Shown in pieces: positions 28,894-39,255 of a DNA stretch of 64,000 nt (the first letter of the stretch is position 1; each line of letters starts with the position of its first letter). The notes beneath the pieces are model-generated. The model did no database searches and had not been told where the DNA came from. It saw nothing but the letters and a program-made list of their open reading frames with translations. Source of the stretch: Brachionus manjavacas (taxonomy: Eukaryota > Rotifera > Eurotatoria > Ploima > Brachionidae); the NCBI GenBank assembly GCA_019054805.1, contig JAHQIY010000007.1:2051501-2115500 (forward strand), written 5' to 3'. The position numbers and the translations under genes are program-made.

Positions 28894-29573
28894 TTATTGG
28901 CATAAACAAGCAGCTTCTTTGCTTGATTTGTAAGTAGTACAACCAAGATTTTCAACAGCTATCATCATAAATTTTACGACACTTGTACAAGCTAAAATAT
29001 TTGAATTATTGATTCAATATTAAAAAAATATAAAAATAATTACTGAGTTTTTGGAAGCTATTCCAATTGGCTTCAATAGCCCATTGATCACAATGTCCCA
29101 AGAGGCATTTATCAAAACTACCATCACAGCTTTTCTTAGTCTCAGAACATTTCTCATAACAAACGTCGTGAACATCACAACAACCATTAAATTCTTGCAT
29201 ATTAAGGACGGAAAAGTCTATATTTATATTGTAGCTACCACATCCATTAGTTGAAAAATTATGATCTTTTATTTATTCATTTGAATCAAAATAAATTTTT
29301 TAGAGATTAAGTTATTAAAATAATTACCTGGTATTTGCGTCAAAAAAGCTTAAAATTTTTACTTAAATTTAAAACATTTTTTAAGTTAATTTATTTTTAT
29401 TTACTTCCTGCAGGACATGTCATTTCACAATCGGCTTTGGGTACAATTTTTCCATTCTTTTTAACAATTTCTTTGACCAAAAGTTTGTAAGCCAATTCAA
29501 TATCAATATTCTTTTTAGCTGAGACAGCAGCTAAGGAACAGACACAAATTGAAATTATGACTAAAAATTTCAT
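28894..29573 (-). CDS. PLA2G12: secreted phospholipase A2, group XII-like
   Basis: Predicted calcium-dependent secreted enzyme cleaving the sn-2 ester of phospholipids. Exons: 29405-29573, 29328-29348 (21-base microexon), 29044-29265 and 28894-28991, all GT-AG and in frame, giving 169 residues. It begins with a signal peptide, MKFLVIISICVCSLAAVSA. Then come NGCGS (the group XII loop region), GCCDVHDVCYEKC with the catalytic His-Asp, CDGSFDKCLLGHC, and a C-terminal ENLGC...EAACLC that matches the group XII ending GCKP...AACRC. Length is near human PLA2G12A (189). Membership of group XII rather than conventional groups rests on NGCGS and the Cys pattern. There are no broken features. Confidence 0.9.
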
Positions 29574-30149
29574 TTTTATTTTTAGAATTTAAAATAAAAA
29601 AAGCTAAAACATTTAAAATTGAAATCAATTTAAATAAAAAAATTTAACGCCCAAATTTTTCAATAATTTTTTAGATAAAAAACTTAGCATACTTTAAATT
29701 TCCACTAATGTTTATATAGTTAAGAAGATGCGACGAAAATTTTTTTTGGGAGAGTTAGAAGTGATGTAATTTAAAACGTGTTCAATGTTAACTAATTCAA
29801 GTTTTCACCTTACATTTGATTGATATTATTAATTTACAAGAAATTAATTAAAAATTTTCTGGAATTTTTAGTTTTATTTTTTTCTAGAGAGTTTTTCTTA
29901 ACACAGTAGAAAAGCGAAAAACAAGCTGAATTTAAGAAACAAATAATGCAGCGACAAAAGTTAGGAAAATGATTATTATCTTGTACAAATATCTAATTAC
30001 CAAATTTACAAATTTCAATTTTACAGAGAAATGTTTTCTAAAATTCTGAATACAATTTAGAAATATGTAAGAAAGTTAAAGTAATATAATAAATAACACA
30101 ATTAGTATAATCAAGCGTTTAAAATTAAAAAAAATAGGGCTAGACTCCT
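29574..30149. other. intergenic spacer
   Basis: Region upstream of the phospholipase gene, AT-rich. Nothing was recognised apart from a possible splice-acceptor-like TTTTAG about 35 bases before the ATG. Confidence 0.5.
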
Positions 30150-30179
30150 AATTTTCAAATATATTATCCGATCAATTTT

Positions 30180-30345
30180 TGACTTTAGTTTCGTGATATA
30201 CCTAGTTGGATCTTCCAGTTTCAAATCAAGCTTTCAAAAAATACAAAACAAAATACTAAGACACGTCAAGTTCTTTCCGCACAAGGTATCCATTCAACAC
30301 ATACATCAAAGCCTTAATTTTTAGGATCTTTGGGCTCTCTTCCAA
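30180..30345 (+). pseudogene. non-LTR RT C-terminal scrap
   Basis: A short plus-strand frame reads FKSSFQKIQNKILRHVKFF, the QxxQNKxLR motif found after the polymerase domain of Jockey-type elements, and then HIHQSLNF before a stop. The flanks to 31109 hold only AT-rich DNA. Confidence 0.45.
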
Positions 30346-31109
30346 ATATTCTAAAAAAAAAAAAAACAGTGTTAATGTTTTTTTCCCAATTTAGTAATTC
30401 GGAAGTTTTATTGAATTAAGCTTTTTTTCCCTAATTTTGTAAATCAACAAGCACAACGTTTAGGTTAAAAAAAAAAAAGTTAAAATGAGATTGAAATTTT
30501 CTTCAGACATAAGTATCTAATTAAATTACCACTTATTAAAATTAAAAAGGTACACAGAAAAGAGTAAATATTATATTCAAAATGAGATAAGGTATTATTT
30601 ATGACCACCTCAAAAAGCATCACCGTACCACCTTATGTCATGCCATGTTATTCTATTTTTATAAAATTCGTGTCCTACCTTTGCTTGAATTCATTAATTG
30701 AATTACAAAAAAATTTGATTATTTTGAATTAAAATCTTTTGCCATTATTTAATTTAAAAAAAAAGTAAATTTTACGTAAATTTTTTTTTCATAAAAATTA
30801 AGGTTTTCATCCCAAAAACTTAGGAGTTTACGCAAATAATTGTAAATTAATTTACAATTGATTTATATTCATTTTGAGCATTTAATTCAAATTTATTTTT
30901 TGTAATGCTTTCGAAACTAAAGTTATTTATTATATTCTTCAATCAAAGATTATTTTGTTTGTTTTTAGTTTTATTTAAATTTTAGGAAGTGTTACCTAAA
31001 CGGATTAAAAAACGTTTACGTTCAATCATGTTTTATGATTAAATTTAGCGGCTTTAAAATGGGAAAAAACGTATAAAAAAGAGCTAAAATTATCTGTTTT
31101 TTAATTAAT

Positions 31110-31905
31110 TATAATAATAATAATACAATAAATAATTAGCTACAATGTACTAGGCACATGAAATGAGGGTTTAATCTCATCATAATAGCTTAATCAAATC
31201 AATTTTGTCAATTTTGTTTTTGAAAACGTTAATAGAATTTGAATTTATAATATCTTTATCCAGTTTGTTCTATACATTCACTACTCTATTGCTAAAGAAA
31301 TTGTATCTTTGTTCACAATTTTTCACCAGTTGCTTCTCCATAACAAACTCATGAAGTCTAGGGGAAGGACGGAATATGTTTTCGTGCTTGTTCTTGAACT
31401 TTAATGGTACATACCAGTTAATTTTGTCCAGTCCATTGATTATTTTAAACATTTCAATCAAATCACCTCTTAGTCTTCTTGTCTCTAAAGTGGACAGATT
31501 CAATGCCGTTAGTCTTTGGTTGTAATCTAATCTCTTTAATTCCGGAACAAGTTTTGTAGCTCTTCTTTGCACGGACTCTAGCACTTGAATGTCTTTTTAT
31601 AAAATAAGGTCTCCAAACCTGCACTCCATACTCTAGGTGGGGCCTAGCAAATGCTTTGTATAATCGACCCAGTGTATCTTTATTTTGATGTTTGATCGTG
31701 CGCCTAATTGAACCCAGTATGGAAATTGCTTTATTTGCAGCTGCGTTAGCTTGTTTAGACCATATTAGGTTTTTCGAAATAATTATATCTAGATCACGCT
31801 CAGTTTCAGTTTCCTAAAGATTCGTGTTTCTAATTTTGTAATTGAATTTCGGATTGTTTGGACCGCAATGCATCACCTTACACTTCTCTTCGTTCAATTT
31901 TAATT
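31110..31905 (-). pseudogene. non-LTR retrotransposon, 5'-truncated, RT C-terminus and 3' tail
   Basis: The minus-strand reading has CGPNNPKFNYKIRN, ISKNLIWSKQANAAANKAISILGS, KAFARPHLEYGVQVWRPY and LESVQRRATKLVPELKRLDY. It continues through LETRRLRGDLIEMFKIINGLDKINW and NFFSNRVVNVWN-like text. This is the same domain order as in the copy at 34790-36790. A few stops interrupt it. The 3' end reaches an (ATA)n run at about 31110-31130. The 5' cut abuts CCTATGAGGCACAAAT (inverted) at 31900-31935. Confidence 0.8.
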
Positions 31906-31935
31906 ATTATTATTTATTGATTTGTGCCTCATAGG

Positions 31936-32599
31936 AAAAATTTTAAAAAAATATTTTGAAAAAAATAACAATAAAGAGTATAATTAAAAATATTTTATAA
32001 ATATTAGTTGGCTTACGCTAATTATTGACAAAAAATTATAGGAAAATTTTTTTCTATTTCAATTTTTACTCTAAATTAAAATTTTAACTTTTTATTTTGC
32101 TTTCTAACGCTTTATTTTTAAATTAGCTTATTTTTGAACAAAAAAAACACACAATTAGAACAAATTTAAAAGTTTAACTTTTTTTTTAATCATTTTAAAT
32201 TGTTTAAAACTGTTTTTTACTTTTTAATTAATTTATTAATTTGTTTTAAAATTTTTTTTAGAAAAAAAATACAAAATAAAAAAAATTAAAAAAAAATGAT
32301 TAAACTAAAACAGGAAAATAGCAACAACTACAAAAAAAATTAAAATGGGTGAAAACAGCTTAAAACATTGTAAAAAATGATAAAAAAAGAATTATAATTT
32401 ATCAAAATTCTTTATTAAAAAATAATATTTAATTTTTTTTATTTTAAAAAATTGCAAGCGATTCACAAAAATACTAAAAAAAATTATTTTTAGACAGTTT
32501 CAAAATTGATTCTTTACTAAAAATGTTTTAAGTTCAGCTTTAATTTAAGTTGAATCAAATCGCTTGCAAATGTATTTAAGAAATAGATTTAACAATATC
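31936..32599. other. AT-rich spacer
   Basis: No coding signal or clear repeat was seen. It is extremely A/T-rich with many poly-A and poly-T runs. Confidence 0.5.
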
Positions 32600-32740
32600 A
32601 ATAATATAGTAGTAGTAGTAGTAGTATCTGCAGTATAGATATTTCTATCTACACTAACGCTCAAAAGCGTTTAGCCTTAAAAACTAAGGCTTTGGCAGAC
32701 TTTTCTTTTCACCATTCCAAAAACTTCATTGTCAATGACT
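32600..32740 (-). mobile_element. retrotransposon 3' end with (CTA)n tail, copy 1
   Basis: A (TAG)n run at 32605-32626 is followed by GCCT...CTAAGGC, GGCAGAC and AACCATTCxAAAAACTTC-like text (here ACCATTCCAAAAACTTC). The same order occurs at 62035-62160. Read on the minus strand these are 5'-truncated 3' ends finishing in a trinucleotide microsatellite. Confidence 0.55.
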
Positions 32741-32810
32741 GCTTTGAAGCCATTTATATAAATTTTTTTATTTATTTTTAAAAATTTGATAAGTAAATTT
32801 ATTAATTTAA

Positions 32811-33385
32811 CACTAGAATCACCAACGAGTCAAAATGACTATTTTTCGATTTTTGGCCACAAAAATCTAAGTAAATTTTTGCTATTTGAGCACAATTTTT
32901 TTTTTCAGCATAAAAATAAGAATAACTTTCTAAATTAACTAAATTCAAATTAAAAAAAATATTTCCTTTGTACAAAATCAAGTATATACTACTAGAAGCA
33001 CCAAAAAGAGTCATTTTGACTCGTTTTTTAGTTAAAATTTTGAATTTATCTACAAAATCAATGGATGAGTCATAAAATATTTATAAAAAGTATACAAATC
33101 TTTAAAAACTGACTTAAATCCTAATACTTGAACGAAGATAAGCAAATTTAAAAAATGCAAAAATTAAAGCTTGCGCATTTTCCAAGAAAGACGAAAAATT
33201 GGTTCAAAAAGGAATGAATTCATTAGAAGATAAAATTTTTGCAAGATATTTTTTTTAGCCAAATTTTTATTTTTACTCAATTAAAATGAAGTTTTGAATA
33301 GATTTATTTTGAATAGTATTATCCATTTTTATCCATTAGATTCTATTAAAACAAGTCATTTTGACTCGTTTTGGTGCTTCTAGTG
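32811..33385. mobile_element. 575-bp piggyBac-type non-autonomous element
   Basis: It is bounded on both sides by TTAA (32807-32810 and 33386-33389), the target site of piggyBac transposases. The termini are inverted: the left begins CACTAGAATCACCAACGAG and the right reads CTCGTTTTGGTGCTTCTAGTG. Each is followed inward by the near-palindrome GAGTCAAAATGACTC. An additional terminal-like block, ACTAGAAGCACC plus GAGTCATTTTGACTC, lies inside at 32991-33024. No protein is encoded. Confidence 0.8.
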
Positions 33386-33697
33386 TTAAAGAAATTTGTC
33401 ATTTTTTAATTTTTTTCCCGTCTTCGATCTTTTTTTTCTATCGGGTAAGTATTCCTACGATTAGTAGAGACGAGGTTTTGAGATTGAATTAATGATGTTT
33501 GGTACTTTGATCTGATTGCTCTTTAGTTTTGGATAACTAGTATAACCTATATCTTACCATATTTCATGTAAATAAACTAACTCATCGGATCGTATCAGCA
33601 ATATTTTAGAACCCTATCTACCCCAACCCCTTACCCCGGGCCTCTGCTCCTACTCTGTCTCTATAAATAATTGTTTTATTTTTTTTTTTAGTTAGTT

Positions 33698-34397
33698 AGT
33701 TTTGTTTCAATAAAGCTATTTGAAAGAATCTATATTATTTTATTTATTTAGGAGCGCCACGCTATTAAATTGGTGATAGCGGTGCAACCGTCGTCAAGAA
33801 AAGCAAGGAGTGTATTCCGTAAATTAGCAAACGAAACCTGGTGGAAACGTTTTGAACTATATTTTAGTTCTATGAAGGTTTCGCTGGCTAATTTACGCAG
33901 TACACTCCTTGTTTTTCTCGACGATGATTGCATGGCTATGTTTGACTATTGCACCCCAATAGCATCGATAACAGATTTATTCTAGCACATGAATTGGCAA
34001 GACAGAACCAGTGAACATTGATGCAAATAGTATTTTCTACACACGTAGTTTTGTTTCAATAAAGCTATTTGAAAGAATCTAAATTATTTTATTTATTCGC
34101 TTATATTTTATTCATAAGACAAATTTATAGAAAGAATATGACTAATTTTTCTTTTAATAACTGACAAAATAAAAATAAAAAGGATAACAAAATTATAGAA
34201 GCTATTGACAATTTTTTTTATAATTATAACAAACATTTTTTTTTATGACAAAAAGTAGCAATAAAATAATGACAAATATTTTTAAAAAAAAAAGGGGTGC
34301 AAAATTATTGAAACCAATGACAAATTTACTTATAACGAAAAAAAAAAACTCTTAAAATTACTCTTATTATTTATTTAGTAGCGCCACGCTATTAAAA
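33698..34397. repeat. LTR-like tandem repeat, period about 349 bases, second copy interrupted
   Basis: Copy A starts at 33698 (AGTTTTGTTTCAATAAAGCT) and runs through TTATTTAGGAGCGCCACGC to 33770. Copy B starts at 34047 with the same text, breaks at about 34097, and resumes with TTATTTAGTAGCGCCACGC at 34370-34397. This leaves a 272-base insert. AATAAA, an upstream TATAAATA (33661-33670) and a C-rich leader at 33610-33660 resemble an LTR with promoter and polyadenylation signal. The 33400-33697 flank otherwise holds nothing recognised. Confidence 0.4.
33790..33925. repeat. imperfect 50-bp inverted repeat with 36-nt loop
   Basis: The arms 33790-33839 and 33876-33925 match at 43 of 50 positions as reverse complements. 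Because of the symmetry both strands are open and encode look-alike peptides (SSRKARSVFRKLANET on plus, SSRKTRSVLRKLASET on minus). Its GC content is well above the surroundings. Confidence 0.85.
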
Positions 34398-34789
34398 AAT
34401 GTATGTTTCTCTCTATTTTAGGCTTAAATTTTTAATGTTTAACACTCAAATGACCACCGTGTCATTTTTGACATTTTTAAGGTTATTTAGCTAAAAAACT
34501 CTGGCAATATTTTTTATGATTTATATTTTTTGATTAATCTAATTAACTTAATATTTGAAAACAAAAAAAGTGAAATTTGAAAAAAAAAATTCAAATTTTT
34601 CTGCAAAAAAAAAAGTTTACTTAAATTACCAGCCGTGTCATTTTTGACACGTCATTCATTTTTTCTGCTTGAAGCTTTTTAAAAATTACATAATGTGACA
34701 TGGTGTGCTTTTTTTTTTTGATTTTTTCTTCTTAAAAATAAAATTGATTATTAAATAAGAAAAAAAACTCGCAAAACTTATAAGAAAAA

Positions 34790-36790
34790 AAAAGTCGCTC
34801 TGGCATCAACTTCGAGCTTCCGGAGGCAAAAACCGAAGCCTCGAGCAAAGCTACACCTCAGTAAAAAGGGAAATTGAAAAGAAATCAAGGGACTTTATCA
34901 GATTATTCGAAAAAAGCCTAGCTGAAGATAAATTAAACCCGAAAAGACTATACGCATACGTTAACGAGAAGCAGAAAGTAAAAATGAGTATAACGTCGAT
35001 CACAAACGATTCCGGTGTTTCCACGACCAATAGAAATGAAATCGCTGATACACTCAATAAACACTTCAGCTCCGTATTCGTCAACGAGGAGAGCTCAAGT
35101 GAAATGCCAATTTTTAACCCAAGGACCAATGAAAAAATAAGCGACACATCTTTTGCTCCATCAAACATATTAAAAATATTAAAAAAGTTAGACATATACA
35201 AATCAATAGGCACTGACGGCGTCCATCCTCACGTACTCAAAAGCTGCGCCAACGCCTGGGCTCTCCCGTTAAGCATGATCTATAAGCTCTCTCTTGACTC
35301 TGGTGCAGTTCCCAAAGCTTGGCGTGAAGCAAACGTAACTCCGTTATTCAAAAAAGGAAACAACACTGACCCATCCAACTACAGACCAATCTCTTTAACT
35401 TCAGTTGCATGTAAAATAATGGAAAAAATTCTAAAAACGACAATAATGACTCATTTAACGAAATTTAAGCTACTGGCAAATGAACAACACGGCTTCGTCA
35501 AAAACAAAGCATGCATTACGAATCTACTCGAGACTTTCGATTTTATCACGAAAGCTTTGTCTAATAAAAAATCAGGCGACATTCTCTTCCTCGACTTTGC
35601 AAAAGCCTTCGACAAAGTACCGCACAAACGTCTACTTCATAAACTGGCCAATTACGGAATAAACGGGCCTCTATCAAGCTGGATCGAATCCTTTTTGACA
35701 AACCGATGCCAAAGAGTTGTTTTAGGAGCCGACCGACGCCAAAGAGTTTTTCTTCTTTCTTGGTAGGAGAGCACCAATCGAGCTGGAGCGCTGTCAAGAG
35801 CGGGGTACCTCAAGGATCTGTTATTGGGCCGATTCTTTTCATATTATATATTAACGATCTCCCAGGCTTATTAGAAAACAAATGTAAAATGTACGCAGAC
35901 GACACAAAAATAATCAGCGAAATTGACCACACGTTTGCACCGACAGACAACTAAAGGCTGCAACGAGACATCGACAAAATAACAGAGTGGACGAACACTA
36001 GGTTAATGCGCCTAAATATTGAAAAATGTAAAATAATGCACACTGGTAAACGTAACCCTCAATACAAATACTCAATGCAAAGATACGAATCACAAACAGA
36101 ACGTATCCAAATAACTAAAACGGAATGCGAACGAGACCTCGGTGTACTAATCTCTAACGATATGAAACCTATCTGCCAAGCCAACAAAGCTGCTTCGAAA
36201 GCTAACAGCATTTTATCAATGTTAAAAAATACATTTGTATATAAAGACGCAGCTCTGTGGAAAAAATTGTACACTGGGTTTGTTAGACCCCATTTTGAAT
36301 TTGCTGTCGCTGCTTGGAATCCATACTTAACAAAAGATATAAATTCATTGGAAAAAGTTCAGCAAAGAGCAACAAAAATCCCTCATAAGCTTAAACAATT
36401 CGATTATCCTACGAGATGCACTAATCTAGGCCTTACTACACTATCAACCAGAAGACTCAGGGGTGACCTGATTCAAAAGCTTAAACTCGAAAACGGTCTA
36501 GAAACTATCGACTGGCACATACCACCGATCTATTCAATGCCACGTGGTGGACACTGAGGTCACTTCAGAAGAGAAATCGTCCGTTTTTGTAACCCGCAAC
36601 ACAACTTTTTCAATAACAGAATCGTAAACGAATGGAACAAGATACCAGACGATATAATAAAATCTAAAACAGTCAACGAATTTGAAAACAAGCTGGACAC
36701 GTACTGGAAAAACTGCTATAGGACGTCATCTACTGATGACGTGCTCCGCATGGTTTAGGCCATGTCGCAGTTTAAATACTACTACTACTA
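34790..36790 (+). pseudogene. non-LTR retrotransposon (CR1/Jockey-like), RT domain nearly intact
   Basis: From about 34880 one frame runs through EIADTLNKHFSSVF, SIGTDGVHPHVLK, ANVTPLFKKG, NYRPISLTSVACKIMEKI, EQHGFVKN, LFLDFAKAFDKVPH and GINGPLSSWIESFL. A short local duplication near 35700-35760 shifts the frame. The next frame gives SGVPQGSVIGPILFILYINDLP, YADDTKII and the C-terminal blocks to LDTYWKN (about 36710). Two stops (35952 and 36555) interrupt it. The 3' end is a (TAC)n run at 36777-36791. The endonuclease is missing, so it is 5'-truncated. Base composition is clearly more GC-rich than the flanks. Confidence 0.9.
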
Positions 36791-36809
36791 CTATATTGAA
36801 AAATTAAAA

Positions 36810-37202
36810 ATGTCACGACGAGAAGCAGCCCTAAAAGCCCGCAAGGAGTTAGAAAAGTACAAAAAATGTAATGATATTGAATCAGGGGAATCAGATGAAG
36901 AGATAAACAATGAAAATGAAAGTGAAGATGAGGAAGAAAATAGTTCAATACCTGTTACTCAATCAACTCCAAAAACACCATCTCAAAACAAAAAACGTTC
37001 TTTGAGTTCCTCAAATACTCCAGTTTCATCAAAAAAAGCCAATTTAGATTCAAGAAAAAAATGTCAAGTACGATTATGAAAAGAAAATAAAACAAATATT
37101 ACCTGTACATTTTGTACAAAGCCAACATGTGGGGTTTGTCTTCATGAGCAGAAGGTCGAAGCTGTTCGTAAAATATGCCATGATAATGGCAAAAAACTAT
37201 AA
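36810..37202 (+). pseudogene. piggyBac-like transposase remnant: N-terminus joined to C-terminal Cys-rich finger
   Basis: A 130-codon frame with a single internal TGA (37077-37079). The first part, MSRREAALKARKELEKYKK and then acidic SGESDEEINNENESEDEEE, looks like a transposase start. After the TGA the text reads ITCTFCTKPTCGVCLHEQK...ICHDNGKKL, a Cys/His-rich finger as found at piggyBac C-termini. The catalytic core is absent. The call depends on the TTAA-bounded termini nearby, and the finger alone would not be decisive. Confidence 0.45.
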
Positions 37203-37403
37203 TTTTTTTTTAATTTTCATTTTTTTTATAATTAAATTTTATCTTCTATTCAATTTGAATTATTACAAAACAAAAAAATTTTTTTGACCATCTGACTATT
37301 TTGCAATCAAATAATAATTTTAAAAAAAAAAATAAATTTCCTTAACAATTTATGAAAAAAAATTGCTATTTTTTAATTTTTCCGCTCTTTTATATTGAAA
37401 ATT

Positions 37404-37443
37404 TAAAATTACCATCGTGTCATTTTTGACACGATGGTAATTT
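37404..37443. repeat. perfect 18-bp palindrome with 4-nt loop
   Basis: AAAATTACCATCGTGTCA is followed by TTTT and its exact reverse complement. It contains the GTGTCATTTTTGACAC block of the piggyBac-like termini. Confidence 0.85.
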
Positions 37444-37623
37444 TCTTCTTGAGAAATAATTTTAAATAATTTTAAGTTAAATTTAAGTATTAAATTCAAA
37501 AATATTAACTTTTAAAACATTAAAATAAAATATTAATATTGTGATTTTATAATGAAAATTAATTGGTATTATAAAAGAGAAGAATTTTATTTAAAATAAA
37601 ATTATGACAGATTAAAATTTAAA

Positions 37624-38613
37624 TTAAAAAAGTGATATATTTTTTTCATTAATCTTCGAACAATTTTCTCCCGGAACAAAAGCATACATAAAATGACTTC
37701 TCAAATGATCAAGTCCCTTTTTGCACTTTTCATGCTGTTCTTTTTCTTGGTTCAATAAATCTTGTGTTTCATTTAACTTATTTTCCAATTTATTAATTTG
37801 CTTTAAATATTTTAATTTGTATTTTTCACATTTTGCCATGAAATAATTTTTCAGCTCATCTTTGCATGATTCCAGTTTGATATTTAATCTTTTATTTTCT
37901 AGATCAAATTTAAGCTTTTCAGAGTTACATTCTTGAATTTTTGATTTTAGATTTTGTTCATTTTCTCTAATTTGCTTGAGAGAATTTTCCATATTTTCCA
38001 TTTCCGCCATATAAATTGCATAACGACTTTCCATATCTTGAACTCTAATGTACAAACGTTCATTCGTTTTTTCCAATGATTTAACCTCATCAGGCAAATG
38101 CTTTGTCTCGTTCGTTATTTTTTCCAAATTTCCTCTCAATCTTTTATTCTCTTCGATGGATACAGCTAGTTGACTTTTTAACTGAATATTGTCATCTTTA
38201 ATTTTAATGAAATTTTTTCGTAAAATTCCAATCTCTTCACTGTTCCAAATATTCTCAGCTCCTATTAAATCGTTTTTATCTTCCGATTTTTGGTCTACTT
38301 CAATTTGACTCTTGAACAAATAATCTAAAACTTTATCTTTGATCGAATCTATGGTGGTATCTGTGGTTTTTTCATTTTCTTTAGTTGCCTCTTTTCTTGC
38401 TACCTCATCAACACTCGGAAGATGCTCTTTGGCAAAACGGTAAAGCAAATCAAATATAAAAGCTTGTTGATAAATTGCATTGAGTCTTTCAGGCTCTAAT
38501 GGTCGTCTTAAATAATGATATGGATCTGTATATTTGGGTTCTTTTAAATCTTCTAGTTTTATGTCATTTATGCAAAAATGTGGATTAACTTCAGATTCAA
38601 ACATTTTTGTCAT
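37624..38613 (-). CDS. single-exon coiled-coil protein
   Basis: A 329-residue open frame. The first 65 residues are globular-looking (PHFCINDIKLEDLKEPKY, DPYHYLRRPLEPERLNAIYQQAFIFDLLYRFA). From about residue 130 to 310 the sequence is a long charged coiled coil rich in Glu, Lys, Asn and Leu (LEKTNERLYIRVQDMESRY, QINKLENKLNETQDLLNQEK). There is no signal peptide and no membrane segment. I do not recognise the family. Ciliary or sperm coiled-coil proteins have this look, but that is only an impression. The neighbours give no functional context. Confidence 0.75.
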   Translation of the reverse strand: MTKMFESEVNPHFCINDIKLEDLKEPKYTDPYHYLRRPLEPERLNAIYQQAFIFDLLYRFAKEHLPSVDEVARKEATKENEKTTDTTIDSIKDKVLDYLFKSQIEVDQKSEDKNDLIGAENIWNSEEIGILRKNFIKIKDDNIQLKSQLAVSIEENKRLRGNLEKITNETKHLPDEVKSLEKTNERLYIRVQDMESRYAIYMAEMENMENSLKQIRENEQNLKSKIQECNSEKLKFDLENKRLNIKLESCKDELKNYFMAKCEKYKLKYLKQINKLENKLNETQDLLNQEKEQHEKCKKGLDHLRSHFMYAFVPGENCSKINEKNISLF

Positions 38614-38989
38614 TAAAATATTTAGAAGATTCTCAATTTAGTAAATTTTAGTCGCTAAAACCATGGAAACAGAATTTAAAAAATCAAAACAATGTTAAAT
38701 TTTGGTCAATCTTTATTTTAGAAATTAATTTAATTTTTTTTTTTATTTAGTTATAAAAAAATTAATAATCTTGGCTTAATTTACTAATTTTTTGAAAATT
38801 GTGATCAAATTTAGCCATTTTCATTAAAATTTTTATTCCATAAATCATTTTTTAAATAAGTGTTTGGGGAGGACACCAACCATTAAAAATCTGTAAAAAG
38901 ATTTGTTGGCTTTAATAGAAGGATACCATTTCTCAAGAAGAGAAAAGTGTGTAAATGATAAGCAGCTTTCTTGAGGAAATCCAGTTAAA
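38614..38989. other. spacer upstream of the coiled-coil gene
   Basis: AT-rich. No coding or repeat signal was recognised. Confidence 0.5.
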
Positions 38990-39255
38990 ATTTCATTAAG
39001 TATGCACTAATTAATTCCTAACTTTTTTAATTTGTAAAGAATTACATTATGGAATGCTCAAAAGTTTTTTCAAAATCAGAAAATACTAAGCTTGAAATAT
39101 TGATTCGATTAAGCGAAATATTTGATCTTGTGGGCTCATATTACGCCTGAATCCAGATTGGCATGATGGAAATAAGCCTTTGGATTCGACCCAATTAAGC
39201 AGCTTGCAGTTCATGATTTTTTCTAATGTTTTAAAGATAAACTTATAAAAGAGAT
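38990..39255 (-). pseudogene. non-LTR RT palm-domain remnant
   Basis: The minus-strand reading gives FYKFIFKTLEKIMNCKLLNW, then GLFPSCQSGFRRN, SPQDQIFRLIE and, after frameshifts, DFEKTFEHS and HNVILYKLKKLGI. These are consecutive RT blocks (KxxEKI, QxGFRxNxSxxD, DFxKAFD, HxxLxxKLxxLGI) of a Jockey-type element. There are several frameshifts and no intact frame. Confidence 0.7.

Larger units (their letters stand above)
34443..37443 (+). mobile_element. piggyBac-related element remnant interrupted by a retrotransposon
   Basis: The left end follows TTAA (34439-34442) with CACTCAAATGACCACCGTGTC and the near-palindrome GTGTCATTTTTGACA. This is the same layout as the termini of the 575-bp element at 32811. 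Further GTGTCATTTTTGACAC blocks occur at 34627 and 37413. A Cys-rich transposase-like tail (36810-37202) lies near the right side. A non-LTR element occupies 34790-36790 in the middle. The right end is not cleanly defined. Confidence 0.5.

Noticed and set aside
32802-33014. 70-codon minus-strand frame
   Set aside because: It lies inside the 575-bp piggyBac-type element and overlaps its terminal repeats. It has no transposase motif.
34851-35213. 120-codon minus-strand frame with membrane-like hydrophobicity
   Set aside because: It lies antisense to the well-supported RT reading frame and is a shadow of it.
36059-36274. 71-codon minus-strand frame
   Set aside because: Antisense shadow of the retrotransposon C-terminal region.
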